DNA of 64,000 nt from an uncultured SAR86 cluster bacterium (lineage in GTDB: Bacteria; Pseudomonadota; Gammaproteobacteria; Magnimaribacterales; D2472), in assembly GCA_902623685.1 (NCBI GenBank), contig CACNUQ010000003.1:60357-124356 (forward strand), given 5' to 3'. Every line of letters begins with the position of its first letter. Position 1 is the first letter of the stretch. Under the pieces are notes generated by a model that saw only the letters and a list, made by a program, of their open reading frames with translations, had not been told where the DNA came from and did no database searches. Made by a program: the position numbers and the translations under genes. Positions 39,806-50,332 of this stretch are shown here, in pieces.

Positions 39806-40879
39806 TTATTTGTAGTTCTTTTCCACTAAATCCCATGCAGCTTCCGCTAATGGAGCTACCTGATTACCTCTTTCTTCTGCATGTTTGCTTGCTGCTGTTC
39901 CGTCTCTTACCCTGCCCATAATGCCTTGAAGGATTCCTGCAAGCTTAAAAATATTAAATATCGTATAGAACTCCCAGTGCTCATCTAGCTTTTTACCCGT
40001 ATGTTTAGAATACATATTTATGTATTCCTCTTCAGTAGGTATTCCATTTTCACTGCAAAATTTTTGATCAGCTAATTGCGGTATGTTTCTCCAGCTAATG
40101 CAATGATAATTAAAATCAGCAATAGGATGTCCTAGCGTTGAAAGCTCCCAGTCAAGGACGCCCATAACATTATTGCTAGCATTAAAGACCATGTTATCAA
40201 GCCTGTAATCTCCATGAACGATTGATGTTTCATCTTCGTCAGGAATGTTTAGTGGCAGCCAATCGATTAAATTATTCATAGCCGAAATGTTCTCTGTTTC
40301 TGAGGCCAGATATTGCTTTGTCCATCTTGAAACCTGTCTTGCAATGTAATTTCCAGGTTTACCATAATTAGATAGCCCAACATTGTCATAATTAACTTTA
40401 TGCAATTCAGCAATCACCTTATTCTTGCTTGCATAAATCTCTGTTCTTTCTTTCGGAGATTTATCTGCTAACAATAGATCCCAATAGATACTTCCATCTA
40501 GGAAATCCATTACAAAAAAAGAAGTCCCGATAACATCTTCATCTTCACAAAGACCATAGGTTTTGGGAACAGGTACCTCGGTATTTTGAAGAGCTGTTAT
40601 AACTTTATATTCTCTATCAACCGCATGAGCAGATGGGAGCAAAATTCCTGGAGGTTTTCTTCGCAAAACAAATTCCTGACCCTCTGAGGTGATCTTATAG
40701 GTTGGATTTGATTGTCCACCTTTAAACTGAGCTATTTTCTCTATCTTGCCAGCAGAAGGAACATTGTCTCCAAACCACTCTTGAAGTCTTTTTTCATCAA
40801 ACTTTAGGTTTTCAGCCACCTCTTTAGTGCCTGAAAAAATTTCCGTATTTTCCGCATTATTTGAACTAATATCACTCAT
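39806..40879 (-). CDS. Phosphotransferase family protein (ACAD11 N-terminal-like kinase fold)
   Basis: FKGGQSNPTYKI, FVLRRKPPGILLPSAHAVDREY, HGDYRLDNMVF, VLDWELSTLGHPIADF. Confidence 0.92.
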   Translation of the reverse strand: MSDISSNNAENTEIFSGTKEVAENLKFDEKRLQEWFGDNVPSAGKIEKIAQFKGGQSNPTYKITSEGQEFVLRRKPPGILLPSAHAVDREYKVITALQNTEVPVPKTYGLCEDEDVIGTSFFVMDFLDGSIYWDLLLADKSPKERTEIYASKNKVIAELHKVNYDNVGLSNYGKPGNYIARQVSRWTKQYLASETENISAMNNLIDWLPLNIPDEDETSIVHGDYRLDNMVFNASNNVMGVLDWELSTLGHPIADFNYHCISWRNIPQLADQKFCSENGIPTEEEYINMYSKHTGKKLDEHWEFYTIFNIFKLAGILQGIMGRVRDGTAASKHAEERGNQVAPLAEAAWDLVEKNYK

Positions 40880-41604
40880 TATAGAGATTTGCCTCCATCT
40901 ACATTTAGTACTTGTCCAGTTACATATTCAGCTTCAGATAAATATATTGCAGCATCTGCAATATCTTTTTCATTTCCCATCCTAGACATGGGTATTAATT
41001 TAATAATGTTATCCTTTTGTTCTTTTGTCCAAGTAACATTAGGCGGCTCAAGAATAGCTCCAGGAGCGATTGCATTGACTCTAATATCAGGAGCTAACTC
41101 TTTGGCTAATGATTGTGTGATTGTTTGAAGGCCTGACTTTGCTGCAAGATAAATGGAATGATTCGTTAAAGCTTTATTAACATTAATATCAGTAATATTA
41201 ATAATAAATCCTTTATTTTTTCTTAGTGTCTCACATAAGAACTGAGTCAAGAAGAGAGGAGCCTTTAAATTACTTCCCATCAAAGCTTCCCAGTGCTCTT
41301 CAGAAAAAGATCCCATTGGTGTTGGATAAAATGTTGACGCATTATTTATCAATCCATCAATCCTTCCGCTTAATGAAAGTGCGGTTTCTGCAAGCTTTAG
41401 AACATCTTCTGCATTATCAAGATTTGCTTGAATTATAAAAGCACTATTTTTTCTTTGTGCATTCATCTCATCAGCCAAAGACTGAGCATCTTCGATTGAG
41501 TTATTGTAATGAATGATAATATTCCAGCCTTTTTTAAAGAATGATAGGGCCATTTCTTTCCCAACCCTTTTTGCAGCACCAGTAATTAGAATAGTCTGAT
41601 TCAT
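40879..41604 (-). CDS. SDR family oxidoreductase, pteridine reductase (FolM)-like
   Basis: LITGAAKRVGKEMAL, NNAS, YLAAKSGL, VNAIAPGAIL, VTGQVLNVDGGKSL. Confidence 0.87.
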   Translation of the reverse strand: MNQTILITGAAKRVGKEMALSFFKKGWNIIIHYNNSIEDAQSLADEMNAQRKNSAFIIQANLDNAEDVLKLAETALSLSGRIDGLINNASTFYPTPMGSFSEEHWEALMGSNLKAPLFLTQFLCETLRKNKGFIINITDINVNKALTNHSIYLAAKSGLQTITQSLAKELAPDIRVNAIAPGAILEPPNVTWTKEQKDNIIKLIPMSRMGNEKDIADAAIYLSEAEYVTGQVLNVDGGKSL

Positions 41605-42617
41605 AAGATTCCTTTCAAAGTTTCATGATAAAGGAATTGTTTTTTATGGGAAACTTCAGAGGCAGGAATATTAGCAAGACAAGAAAAGTCAATTTCCAAT
41701 ACAGACTTAAATATTTTTTCTAAATAACTTTTATGATCTCGCAAACAGTTATATTTTTTAATTTCTTCTAAAGTCTCAAAGTTTCTATTAATGCTCATTT
41801 TTTCAATGAGTTTCAACTTACCTTGTGTATCATTACATTGAAAAAAATCTAATACTTGCCTTAATAGATCTTGAGTCTTTTGGAATGAATTGGGAATTGG
41901 AAGCAAATCAGATAGTTGAAAATTATTAACTCTTTGAATATCTGCCCATCTTAATTCCGGCGAACTACCATCACATGAAACCGTATTTAATTTTTTAAAC
42001 CATGGATCAGTTAATTTATGTTTAATTATTACCTCAAAGAACTTTTCTGGATGTTTGTTTTCAAGAGCTTTTTTAGTTTCCATCCAAACCCTCTCAGGAG
42101 AGAGCTCTTTTAGCTCCCTAGCATTTATAATTTTTTCAAAACAATCAACAGTTTCGCTGCAAACCTCAAAGTCAAAGAGATGATTGTATGATTTGAATCT
42201 AGCAAATCTAAGCACTCTCAGAGGATCCTCAACAAAAGCTGAGGAAGTATGCCTAAAAATCTTTTTTTCTACATCTAATTTCCCATTGAATGGATCAATA
42301 ATATTTCCATTCTTATCTTTGGCAATTGAATTAATTGTAAAGTCCCTTCGCTTAAGATCTTCCTCAAGAGTAACACTTGAGTCAAAGTAAAATTCAAAGC
42401 CTTTGTATCCAACACCAGATTTTTTTTCTGTTCTTGCAAGAGCATATTCTTCGTTTGTTTCAGGATGCAAAAATACCGGGAAATCTTTTCCAATTGGTTT
42501 AAATCCATCTTTTTCCATTTCTTCCGGACTAGAATTAACTACAACCCAATCCCTATCTTTTGGTTGAACTCCCATTAACTCATCCCTTACTGATCCACCT
42601 ACTTGAAATATTTCCAT
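41601..42617 (-). CDS. cca: CCA tRNA nucleotidyltransferase
   Basis: VGGSVRDELMGVQPKDRDWVV, RRDFTINSIA, DPLRVLRFARF. Confidence 0.94.
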   Translation of the reverse strand: MEIFQVGGSVRDELMGVQPKDRDWVVVNSSPEEMEKDGFKPIGKDFPVFLHPETNEEYALARTEKKSGVGYKGFEFYFDSSVTLEEDLKRRDFTINSIAKDKNGNIIDPFNGKLDVEKKIFRHTSSAFVEDPLRVLRFARFKSYNHLFDFEVCSETVDCFEKIINARELKELSPERVWMETKKALENKHPEKFFEVIIKHKLTDPWFKKLNTVSCDGSSPELRWADIQRVNNFQLSDLLPIPNSFQKTQDLLRQVLDFFQCNDTQGKLKLIEKMSINRNFETLEEIKKYNCLRDHKSYLEKIFKSVLEIDFSCLANIPASEVSHKKQFLYHETLKGIL

Positions 42618-42618
42618 A

Positions 42619-43422
42619 TTAAAAGTCCACTGAAATTCTTTCTAAGTCATTTAATCTTAAAGCAGAAAGTTTTCCTTTCCAGACACAGCCGGTATCAAGC
42701 CCAATGAAATGAGGATCGTCTGTTTGACCCTTTAAAGCTGCCCAATGACCAAATACATAGTATTGTTTCTTTTTTTCATGAGTTTTAGAGCAATATTTGA
42801 ACCATGGTTTGTAGCCAGCAGCAGCTGTTACAGTATTATTTCTTAAATCCAACGCACAATTTTTGTCCACAAATCTCATTCTTGTTAAATAATTAATAAT
42901 AATTCTATACCTTTCATCATCGATTAATTCATCATGCCATTTATTGGGATTATCACCCCACATAGATTGAAGAACTTTTAAGGGGTTCTTTTGAAGCAAT
43001 GAAGTCACTTCAGAGGCAAGTTCTTTAGTTTTTTTTGGCGACCATATTTCAGGAATGCCGGCATGCGAGATGAGGAAGGAATTTCCACTTAATTCGTCAT
43101 CAATTTCCATCATAAGAGGCATTTTAAGGAGCCATTTAAAAATTTGTTTTTTATTGTCAGCCTCGACCACTTCTTTCAAGCTTCCTCTTGCCTTATCAAT
43201 GCTCAAAAGATACAGCAAATATAGATCATGATTTCCCAAGACTGTGATAATGTTGGAATCAGCCATGCAATAGTTTAAGACCGATAGAGAGTCAGGGCCT
43301 CTATTTACTAAGTCGCCCACTAGGATGATTTTATCTTCATTTTTTTTGTAATTTATCTTATTTAACAAATCTACAAATTGATCAAAACAACCATGTATAT
43401 CCCCAATAACGTATGTACTCAT
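42619..43422 (-). CDS. apaH: Symmetrical bis(5'-nucleosyl)-tetraphosphatase
   Basis: VIGDIHGCFDQF, VGDLVNRGPDSL, GNHD, LDTGCVWKG. Confidence 0.95.
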   Translation of the reverse strand: MSTYVIGDIHGCFDQFVDLLNKINYKKNEDKIILVGDLVNRGPDSLSVLNYCMADSNIITVLGNHDLYLLYLLSIDKARGSLKEVVEADNKKQIFKWLLKMPLMMEIDDELSGNSFLISHAGIPEIWSPKKTKELASEVTSLLQKNPLKVLQSMWGDNPNKWHDELIDDERYRIIINYLTRMRFVDKNCALDLRNNTVTAAAGYKPWFKYCSKTHEKKKQYYVFGHWAALKGQTDDPHFIGLDTGCVWKGKLSALRLNDLERISVDF

Positions 43423-44190
43423 TTAAATACTTATTGCTCTAAAAATTGAAATGAATTCCTCCATCGATAGTTCCTCTGCTCTTGCAAGTGGATTGATATT
43501 AAGCAGTTCAAAGTCAATATTAAATTTTTTGAGGTTATTCTTTATACCTTTTCTTTTATTTGCAAAAGATTGATCTATTAAATTAGAAAAATTTATATTT
43601 TCGTTTATTGCAATGAGTGGTGTTGATCGAGGTATTAATCTTATGAAAGAGGACTGAACTTTTGGTTTTATATCAAATGATTCTGGTGGAACATCGAAGA
43701 GTATTTCACTTTGAAAAAAGGCAGAAATTTTGACTCCAAGCCTGCCCCAGTCTCCTGAACCGTTTGACGCGCAAATCCTATGGGCAACTTCTTTTTGTAC
43801 CAAAAAATGCATATCCTCAATTGCATTAAAATATTTAACTAACTTTAAAATTATCTGAGTGGAAATATTGTATGGAAGATTTCCTACAATTCTATGCTTT
43901 TTTGAACTTAAAAAATTTAAAGATTCTTTTAATATGTTCCCATGAATAAATTGATGCTTAGAAGAATCATATTTTTGTCCTAGTAAATCTATATTTTTTT
44001 TATCAATATCCATTGCAATAATATGTATATTTTGACTCATTAATTTCTCAGTAAGGGCGCCTGTACCTGGACCAATTTCAAAAAATAAATTATTTTTTTG
44101 GGGATTTATAGCTTGCTCAATCTCAAACAAAATTACAGGATCGATTAGGTAGTTTTGACCTAATTTTCGTCTATGGGATCTATCACTCAT
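43423..44190 (-). CDS. rsmA: 16S rRNA dimethyladenosine transferase
   Basis: RKLGQNYLID, EIGPGTGALTEKL, GNLPYNIS. Confidence 0.96.
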   Translation of the reverse strand: MSDRSHRRKLGQNYLIDPVILFEIEQAINPQKNNLFFEIGPGTGALTEKLMSQNIHIIAMDIDKKNIDLLGQKYDSSKHQFIHGNILKESLNFLSSKKHRIVGNLPYNISTQIILKLVKYFNAIEDMHFLVQKEVAHRICASNGSGDWGRLGVKISAFFQSEILFDVPPESFDIKPKVQSSFIRLIPRSTPLIAINENINFSNLIDQSFANKRKGIKNNLKKFNIDFELLNINPLARAEELSMEEFISIFRAISI

Positions 44191-45173
44191 TGAAGCTGAA
44201 TCTCAGCCAGCTTTATAGCTTCTTTAATTGATCCTAGGTTTGGTTTAATTTTGCCAGCAATCTCTAGGGCTGTTCCATGATCAACAGAAGTTCTTACTAA
44301 AGGGGTACCAAGTGTAATATTGACAGCTTTTCCAAAGCTTAAAGCTTTCAGCACTGGCAAAGCTTGATCATGATACATAGCAAGATATGCATCAGTTTCT
44401 TTTAATTGATCACTATTGAAGGCTGTATCTGCAGACCTTGCATACGAAACATTAATCCCAGTTTCTCTACATATTTTTACTGCTGGATTAATTTTTAATA
44501 ATTCTTCTTTACCAATTTTGCCATTTTCTCCAGCATGGGGATTTAAACCAAGCACTTTTATAGAGGGGTTTTTGATTTTGAAATTACTTTTAAGGCCAGA
44601 ATTTATTATTTTAATTATTTCCACAAGTTTTAACTTTTGAATATTTTTCGATACTTCTGCAAGAGGAATGTGAGTTGTTGCAAGGGCTACTTTTATATTT
44701 TTTGCTGCAAGCAGCATGACTACCTCTTTTGATTTAGTATGCTTTTTAATCCATTCAGTGTGACCTTGAAAAGATTTAAATCCACCTTCAATAATATTGC
44801 TTTTTTGTATTGGGCCAGTAACCAAGCCTATATTTTTGTTTTTTAAGGCTTGATCAATACCAAAGTTAAGATTTTGAATAATATATTGCGCGTTTTCGGG
44901 ATTTAATCTACCCGGAGTACAATCTATACATTTAGCTATCTGAAAGAATTGAATAGTGCCTTTTTTATTCTGCTCAGCCTTATTCAATGATTTAATTTCT
45001 TTAAATCTAAGTTTTAAATTTAGTACTTTTGCTCTTGATCTCAGCAATTCTAAGTCAGCAATGCAAACCAAACTTGCATTCATTTCTTTCCAGAATTTCA
45101 GTTTTGATAAGCGCAAGATTGAATCCACACCAATACCTGCAGGTTCACCGGGAGAGTAAAGTAGTTGTTTCAA
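44187..45173 (-). CDS. pdxA: 4-hydroxythreonine-4-phosphate dehydrogenase
   Basis: YSPGEPAGIGVD, VTGPIQKSNI, GHTEW, LNPHAGE, MYHDQALPVLK. Confidence 0.95.
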   Translation of the reverse strand: MKQLLYSPGEPAGIGVDSILRLSKLKFWKEMNASLVCIADLELLRSRAKVLNLKLRFKEIKSLNKAEQNKKGTIQFFQIAKCIDCTPGRLNPENAQYIIQNLNFGIDQALKNKNIGLVTGPIQKSNIIEGGFKSFQGHTEWIKKHTKSKEVVMLLAAKNIKVALATTHIPLAEVSKNIQKLKLVEIIKIINSGLKSNFKIKNPSIKVLGLNPHAGENGKIGKEELLKINPAVKICRETGINVSYARSADTAFNSDQLKETDAYLAMYHDQALPVLKALSFGKAVNITLGTPLVRTSVDHGTALEIAGKIKPNLGSIKEAIKLAEIQLQ

Positions 45174-46417
45174 TCTAGTTCTTTGAATTCTACAAATGCT
45201 TCAGAGCGAATAGTTCTGAGCGTATTTTCAAGCTCTTCATCAAATTTTCTAGAAAATAAAATTCCATAGGCTCTGTCTTTGATAACTTCTTCTGTAAGAT
45301 CCTCTATTCGAGTATCAAGAACTTGAAGAAAATGAAAACCGAATTCTGATTCAAAAACAGGAGAAATTTCGTTAATAGGAGATGCCAGCATCATTTTCTC
45401 AAATGCGGGCGCTGTTGTGCCAAGACTTAGCCAGTCTAAATCACCGCCTCGCGATGCTGAGCCAGGATCTTCTGAGAATTCTTTTGCAAGCAAACTAAAA
45501 TCTTCTCCTGCAAGGACTCTATCCCTTACAACTTCCAATTCTTTTTTAGTAAACATCTTATCTCTAAGCTTGGTTTCCATCATTAATATATGTCGTACAT
45601 TCCATTGCTCTTCAAATTTAACTAAATCACCTCTTTTATCTTCAAGTTTTAAAATATAAAAACCAGACCCAGCTTCTAATGGATCAGAAATAAAACCTTT
45701 CTTTTTATTTTTCAGCGCATCAACAAATAATGAAGGCATGTCAGCTAAATTTCTCCAGCCCATTTCACCGCCATTAGCAGCATTATTACTCTTAGAATTT
45801 AATCTAGCTAGCTCAGCAAAGTCTGAGCCATCATTAATTTCTTGAATTAATTTCAAAGCTTGAGTTTCATTAGAAACAAGTATTTGCCTTACAAATAATT
45901 CAGGGGATAATTGATTTATAACTCCCTCAGTCGCTAGAAAGCCATCAAGTTCTTGTTCGGTTATATCAATTTCTCTTCCAACCCTTCCTCTCTGAACTCT
46001 TTGAATAATCATTTCTTCTCTAACTTGCTCTCTTAGATCTTGATAAGATTCTCCTTCAGACTCTATAGTCTCAATGAACTGTTCCAAGCTTAATTGATTA
46101 TTTTGTGCAATATTTTGGAATGAAGCATTTAGTTCGGTATCACTCACTCTGATACCTGCTCTGTCAGCCATTTGAAGCTGTAACTCTTGAATAATTAAAC
46201 GTTCATGCACTTGCTCTAAGAGTACTTCATCTGGAGGCAGGGCAGCGCTTTGATCTGAATATCTTTTTTTAATATTTTGCATCATGCTATTAACTTGAGA
46301 CTCAAGAACAACACCTTCATCAACAATAATTGCCACTCTATCAAGGATTTCAATTTTTGCTGTTGCTAAAGGCGCCATCATAAAAAATGGCAGGAAGATA
46401 AATATTTTTAATTTCAT
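45170..46417 (-). CDS. surA: Periplasmic peptidyl-prolyl isomerase/chaperone SurA
   Basis: Signal peptide; two parvulin domains (GGEMGWRNL..., RGGDLDWLS...FGFHFLQV). Confidence 0.95.
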   Translation of the reverse strand: MKLKIFIFLPFFMMAPLATAKIEILDRVAIIVDEGVVLESQVNSMMQNIKKRYSDQSAALPPDEVLLEQVHERLIIQELQLQMADRAGIRVSDTELNASFQNIAQNNQLSLEQFIETIESEGESYQDLREQVREEMIIQRVQRGRVGREIDITEQELDGFLATEGVINQLSPELFVRQILVSNETQALKLIQEINDGSDFAELARLNSKSNNAANGGEMGWRNLADMPSLFVDALKNKKKGFISDPLEAGSGFYILKLEDKRGDLVKFEEQWNVRHILMMETKLRDKMFTKKELEVVRDRVLAGEDFSLLAKEFSEDPGSASRGGDLDWLSLGTTAPAFEKMMLASPINEISPVFESEFGFHFLQVLDTRIEDLTEEVIKDRAYGILFSRKFDEELENTLRTIRSEAFVEFKELD

Positions 46418-46444
46418 TATTTTTATTTTTTTCGCTTTTATTCA

Positions 46445-48763
46445 CTAAAGATCTAAAAGAGCATTAGAGAAGAACCTATTAATTTTCTTGTTTGCCCCAG
46501 TTAAACCCTTAAGTTCAAATTCAAAGTTAATTCTACTTTTGTTTTCAATTGAAATCATTTTTTCCCAATACATTTGATTAAATTCTTGAGGTTGAATGTT
46601 CAAAAAATTATATTTAGAAAGTCTTTTATCAGAGGCATATATTTTAAAAGCAAGACAACAGTTTTCAAAACCAAAGCCAAAATAAGTTTCTAAATTTTTT
46701 TTTGATACCAAATCTTTACTTATCCCACCAATAATTTTGTAACCCCGAGGCATAAGATGCTCCAAAGAAAACTCTGCATAATCTAATTCGTTTTTAAAAT
46801 TTAAAAGGGGAATATTTCTTTGAAAATTCCTTGATATCTTCATGCTCATATCTGAGCGATTAATTTTTAAACCCATTTCTCCATAATTGAGAGAATTTCT
46901 TTTTTGAGAATAATTCGCAGCAATATATGTTTTTAGACCACTGTTATCAAAAGATAACTTAGTACCAATTTGACTATCTTTTCCTAATGGGCTGCTCAAC
47001 ATAGCATTAATAACTTTGCTTGTTTCTAGCTCATTCTTTTTTACTAATTGAAGAGCAAATTTTTTATTATAATGTATTCTCTTATGCCAGCTCAATTTGG
47101 CAGCTAAAAATTCTGTATCAGGAACTCTATCTTTCCCATAAAAGTAATCATTAGAGAGCGCATTTAGATTGCCCGAATTACGTTGATGAAGATCAAAAAT
47201 AGGATCTACGCTTTGATCTTTGTAATCAGTTTTTTCATATACAAATTCAGGCATTATCAGTGAGATCCCTGAGGCCGATGATTTTTTCAACAATGATGAA
47301 ATATTTATTTTCACTGAGGGTATTGAAGATGACATAGACTGCGAGTTTCTTTTATTGAGATTATATTTTTTATGCAATGTTGATCCATTGATTGCAATAT
47401 CAAAATAATTAAAATCGTAAAGAATTTCAGCTCCGATTTCAGCTATCGATCTTTTTCCAGTTTCAGAAATAGAATTATTAATAAAAAATCCATTTGAACT
47501 TTTATTAACACGAAATGTTGCATAATCTAACTTAGTAAAATATGAAATTTTTGAGCTGTTCTTTAAGTATTCAATATGAATGCTGGGGCTTTTAATATAT
47601 CCATTATTAATAAATGGATTTAAGCTTTGATATCCTTCTCGACTGAAGCTTAAGGAAAGATTCTTTGATAGAAAATTCGCAGAAAATGTTTGATTTAGAT
47701 AATGATCTCTTTGATTAGCAATATTTGTGATGCTCGATGGCAAATCAAGCAATACCATAGAATCTGACGATTTTGACCAATCAATGTATGTTTTAAAGTT
47801 TAAGAATTGTCTATTTTCTTTGAATCGAAATGCCCATCTTTGATCTTTGTTATTAGCAAAGTCTTTCCTATATTCTTTATCCTTTGGAAAAAATATTAGA
47901 TCCACAAAATTTTCAGATTTAGTGTTTGTAAGATAGCGATAATTTGCTTCAATACCGCTACCTCTGTCATTAAGAATTCTTGGTGCAATGGTTATGTCTG
48001 ATTGATTAGATAATACCCAAAAGTAAGGTAAAAAAAGATCTAAGCCATCTGATGTGAGGTTAAGCTCCGGTTCCAAAAAACCGCTTAATCTTTTAGTTGT
48101 TGCAGGAAATGGTAGGTATGGAAGTGAAAGAATTTCTTTATTAAGAATTTTTAGCTTCACATCTTTAATGAGTCCACGACTTGTATTTTCATTAATATTT
48201 ATGCTCTCAGCTTCAATTTCCCAGCCCTGTGAATTATTATTGCAAGAAGTCAGAGTTGCATTCTTAAAGTTTAAATATTCTCCTAAATTTCCATCTAACG
48301 ACTCATAATTAATTAACAAGTTTCTTTCACTAAGGAAAGTTGTTCCATTATCAAGCTGAAGACGACCAGATTGCTTCTCTAAAGCACCAGATAAAAAATT
48401 AAAATAATTATTTGAGTGATAGATACTCCCATTTTTTATATCTTTAATTGAATTATGTTTTTGTAAAAAAGTCGCACTGTCTGCGTTTATTTTGCCATCA
48501 TTCAGACCAATCAAAACATTTCCGTCTAAATACATCTCTCCATTTGATTTAATATCCATCTTGCCGGCATTCAGCACATCAGATTCATCCTCATAAATTA
48601 ATAATGGATATTGAGGATAACTACAATTCTGAACACCGTTTTTATAATTTAAAGAGTTTGCTTCATCAAAAGCAAAAATATTTCCTGATACAGTGAAAAG
48701 AACTAAAAAAAGATATTTATATTTTCGCTTTATTAGTTTTAATTGTCTTTTATAAAATTTCAA
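46445..48763 (-). CDS. lptD: LPS assembly outer membrane protein LptD
   Basis: OstA-like N-terminal domain, LPYLPFP, long beta-barrel; synteny with surA. Confidence 0.92.
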   Translation of the reverse strand: MKFYKRQLKLIKRKYKYLFLVLFTVSGNIFAFDEANSLNYKNGVQNCSYPQYPLLIYEDESDVLNAGKMDIKSNGEMYLDGNVLIGLNDGKINADSATFLQKHNSIKDIKNGSIYHSNNYFNFLSGALEKQSGRLQLDNGTTFLSERNLLINYESLDGNLGEYLNFKNATLTSCNNNSQGWEIEAESININENTSRGLIKDVKLKILNKEILSLPYLPFPATTKRLSGFLEPELNLTSDGLDLFLPYFWVLSNQSDITIAPRILNDRGSGIEANYRYLTNTKSENFVDLIFFPKDKEYRKDFANNKDQRWAFRFKENRQFLNFKTYIDWSKSSDSMVLLDLPSSITNIANQRDHYLNQTFSANFLSKNLSLSFSREGYQSLNPFINNGYIKSPSIHIEYLKNSSKISYFTKLDYATFRVNKSSNGFFINNSISETGKRSIAEIGAEILYDFNYFDIAINGSTLHKKYNLNKRNSQSMSSSIPSVKINISSLLKKSSASGISLIMPEFVYEKTDYKDQSVDPIFDLHQRNSGNLNALSNDYFYGKDRVPDTEFLAAKLSWHKRIHYNKKFALQLVKKNELETSKVINAMLSSPLGKDSQIGTKLSFDNSGLKTYIAANYSQKRNSLNYGEMGLKINRSDMSMKISRNFQRNIPLLNFKNELDYAEFSLEHLMPRGYKIIGGISKDLVSKKNLETYFGFGFENCCLAFKIYASDKRLSKYNFLNIQPQEFNQMYWEKMISIENKSRINFEFELKGLTGANKKINRFFSNALLDL

Positions 48764-48768
48764 AAATT

Positions 48769-49383
48769 TTAGGATGAAGATGCCATTTCTTTCAGCTCTC
48801 TCAAAGTATCTTTGCCATAAAACATTTCTTCTCCAACAAAAAATGTTGGAATCCCAAAGGCGCCTTTTTGAGCAGCTTCACTGGTATTTTTGATTAATTC
48901 TTGCTTAGTTTCATCTTTAGCAATTTCTTCTATGACAAGATCAGCATGACAGTCATGCTTTTTTAAGAGCTCATGCAGAGCTTCTGGAGTATCTAACTTT
49001 AGTGATTGTTCCCATAGCCCGCTTAAAACTATTTCAAGATAGCTTTCATAAAATTCATGTTTTTGGGCCACTATTAATCCTCTTATAAGAGAAATAGTAT
49101 TAACAGGAAAATGCTCATTCATTTTAAATTTTGTAATGTTATGTTCTTTCATGAATCGATTAAAAGCGGTTTCAAATTCATATTTCATCTTATTGGGAAT
49201 TTCAGCCAAGGTAACCATTGGAGGCTGATTATTCGACAACTTCATAATGCCGCCAAGGAGGCAAGGTATGTAATGAAATTTTATGTCATGGGTTTTTTCA
49301 ATATTTTGAATTGCCTTATGACACAAATACGCATTTGGACTGGCAAAGTCAAAAATAAAATCTACATTCATAGTCGTCCTCAC
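48769..49383 (-). CDS. DsbA-family 2-hydroxychromene-2-carboxylate isomerase-like protein
   Basis: VDFIFDFASPNAYL, AAQKGAFGIPTFFVGEEMFYGKDTL. Confidence 0.93.
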   Translation of the reverse strand: MRTTMNVDFIFDFASPNAYLCHKAIQNIEKTHDIKFHYIPCLLGGIMKLSNNQPPMVTLAEIPNKMKYEFETAFNRFMKEHNITKFKMNEHFPVNTISLIRGLIVAQKHEFYESYLEIVLSGLWEQSLKLDTPEALHELLKKHDCHADLVIEEIAKDETKQELIKNTSEAAQKGAFGIPTFFVGEEMFYGKDTLRELKEMASSS

Positions 49384-49474
49384 TTCTAAAGCTTATAATA
49401 ACTCTTTAACTTGCATCAACTAGCTAAAAAATGCAACATCAAGCAATAACTATCACAAATGCGGGAGACAGAAA

Positions 49475-50332
49475 ATGAGTTTAAAAGGAAGAGTATTATT
49501 TATTACTGGAGGTAGTAGGGGAATTGGTCTTGAAATAGGTAAAAGAGCTGCAAAAGACGGAGCTAAAGTAGTTTTAGCCGCTAAAACTGCTGAACCTCAT
49601 CCTAAACTTCCGGGCACTATTTATACTGCTGCAGATGAAATTGTTCAAGCTGGCGGAGAAGCGTTACCCATAGTTTTAGATGTTCGTGATGAAAAGAATG
49701 TTATTGATGCTGTGGAACAAACAATTAGTCATTTCGGAGGTATTGATATTTGTGTTAATAATGCTTCAGCTATTTCATTGACGACTACACCTGATACGGA
49801 CATGAAAAGGTACGATTTGATGCATCAAATAAATGGAAGAGGCACATATTTAGTTAGTAAATATTGCATTCCTCACCTCAAGCAATCTAATGGTGCTCAT
49901 ATATTAAACTTAGCACCGCCTCTTGATATGAAGCCTAAATGGTTCGGCCCTCATCTTGCATATACCATGGCAAAATACACTATGAGTATGTGTGTACTGG
50001 GGATGGCGGAAGAGCTTAAGTCTGATCGCATAGCTGTGAATGGATTATGGCCGAGAACTGCTATTGCAACTGCTGCAGTAAAAAATGTATTAGGCGGGGA
50101 GGAGCTAATGAATATTTCTAGAACTCCAGAGATAATGGCCGATGCAGCATATGAAATTTTCACTAAAGATCCAGCAACTTTTACAGGTAATTTTTGCATT
50201 GATGATTTAGTTCTGTATGAAGCGGGTGTTAGAGACTTTAAAAAATATGCTGATTTACCTTTTGCTCAATTAGCTCTTGATTTCTTTGTACCAGAAGACA
50301 CCCCTTTGCCATCGGAGATTGAAAATAGCTGA
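49475..50332 (+). CDS. SDR oxidoreductase (HSDL2-like)
   Basis: FITGGSRGIGLEIGKRAAKDGA, AAKTAEPHPKLPGTIYTAADEI, NLAPPLDMKPKWF. Confidence 0.94.
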   Translation: MSLKGRVLFITGGSRGIGLEIGKRAAKDGAKVVLAAKTAEPHPKLPGTIYTAADEIVQAGGEALPIVLDVRDEKNVIDAVEQTISHFGGIDICVNNASAISLTTTPDTDMKRYDLMHQINGRGTYLVSKYCIPHLKQSNGAHILNLAPPLDMKPKWFGPHLAYTMAKYTMSMCVLGMAEELKSDRIAVNGLWPRTAIATAAVKNVLGGEELMNISRTPEIMADAAYEIFTKDPATFTGNFCIDDLVLYEAGVRDFKKYADLPFAQLALDFFVPEDTPLPSEIENS

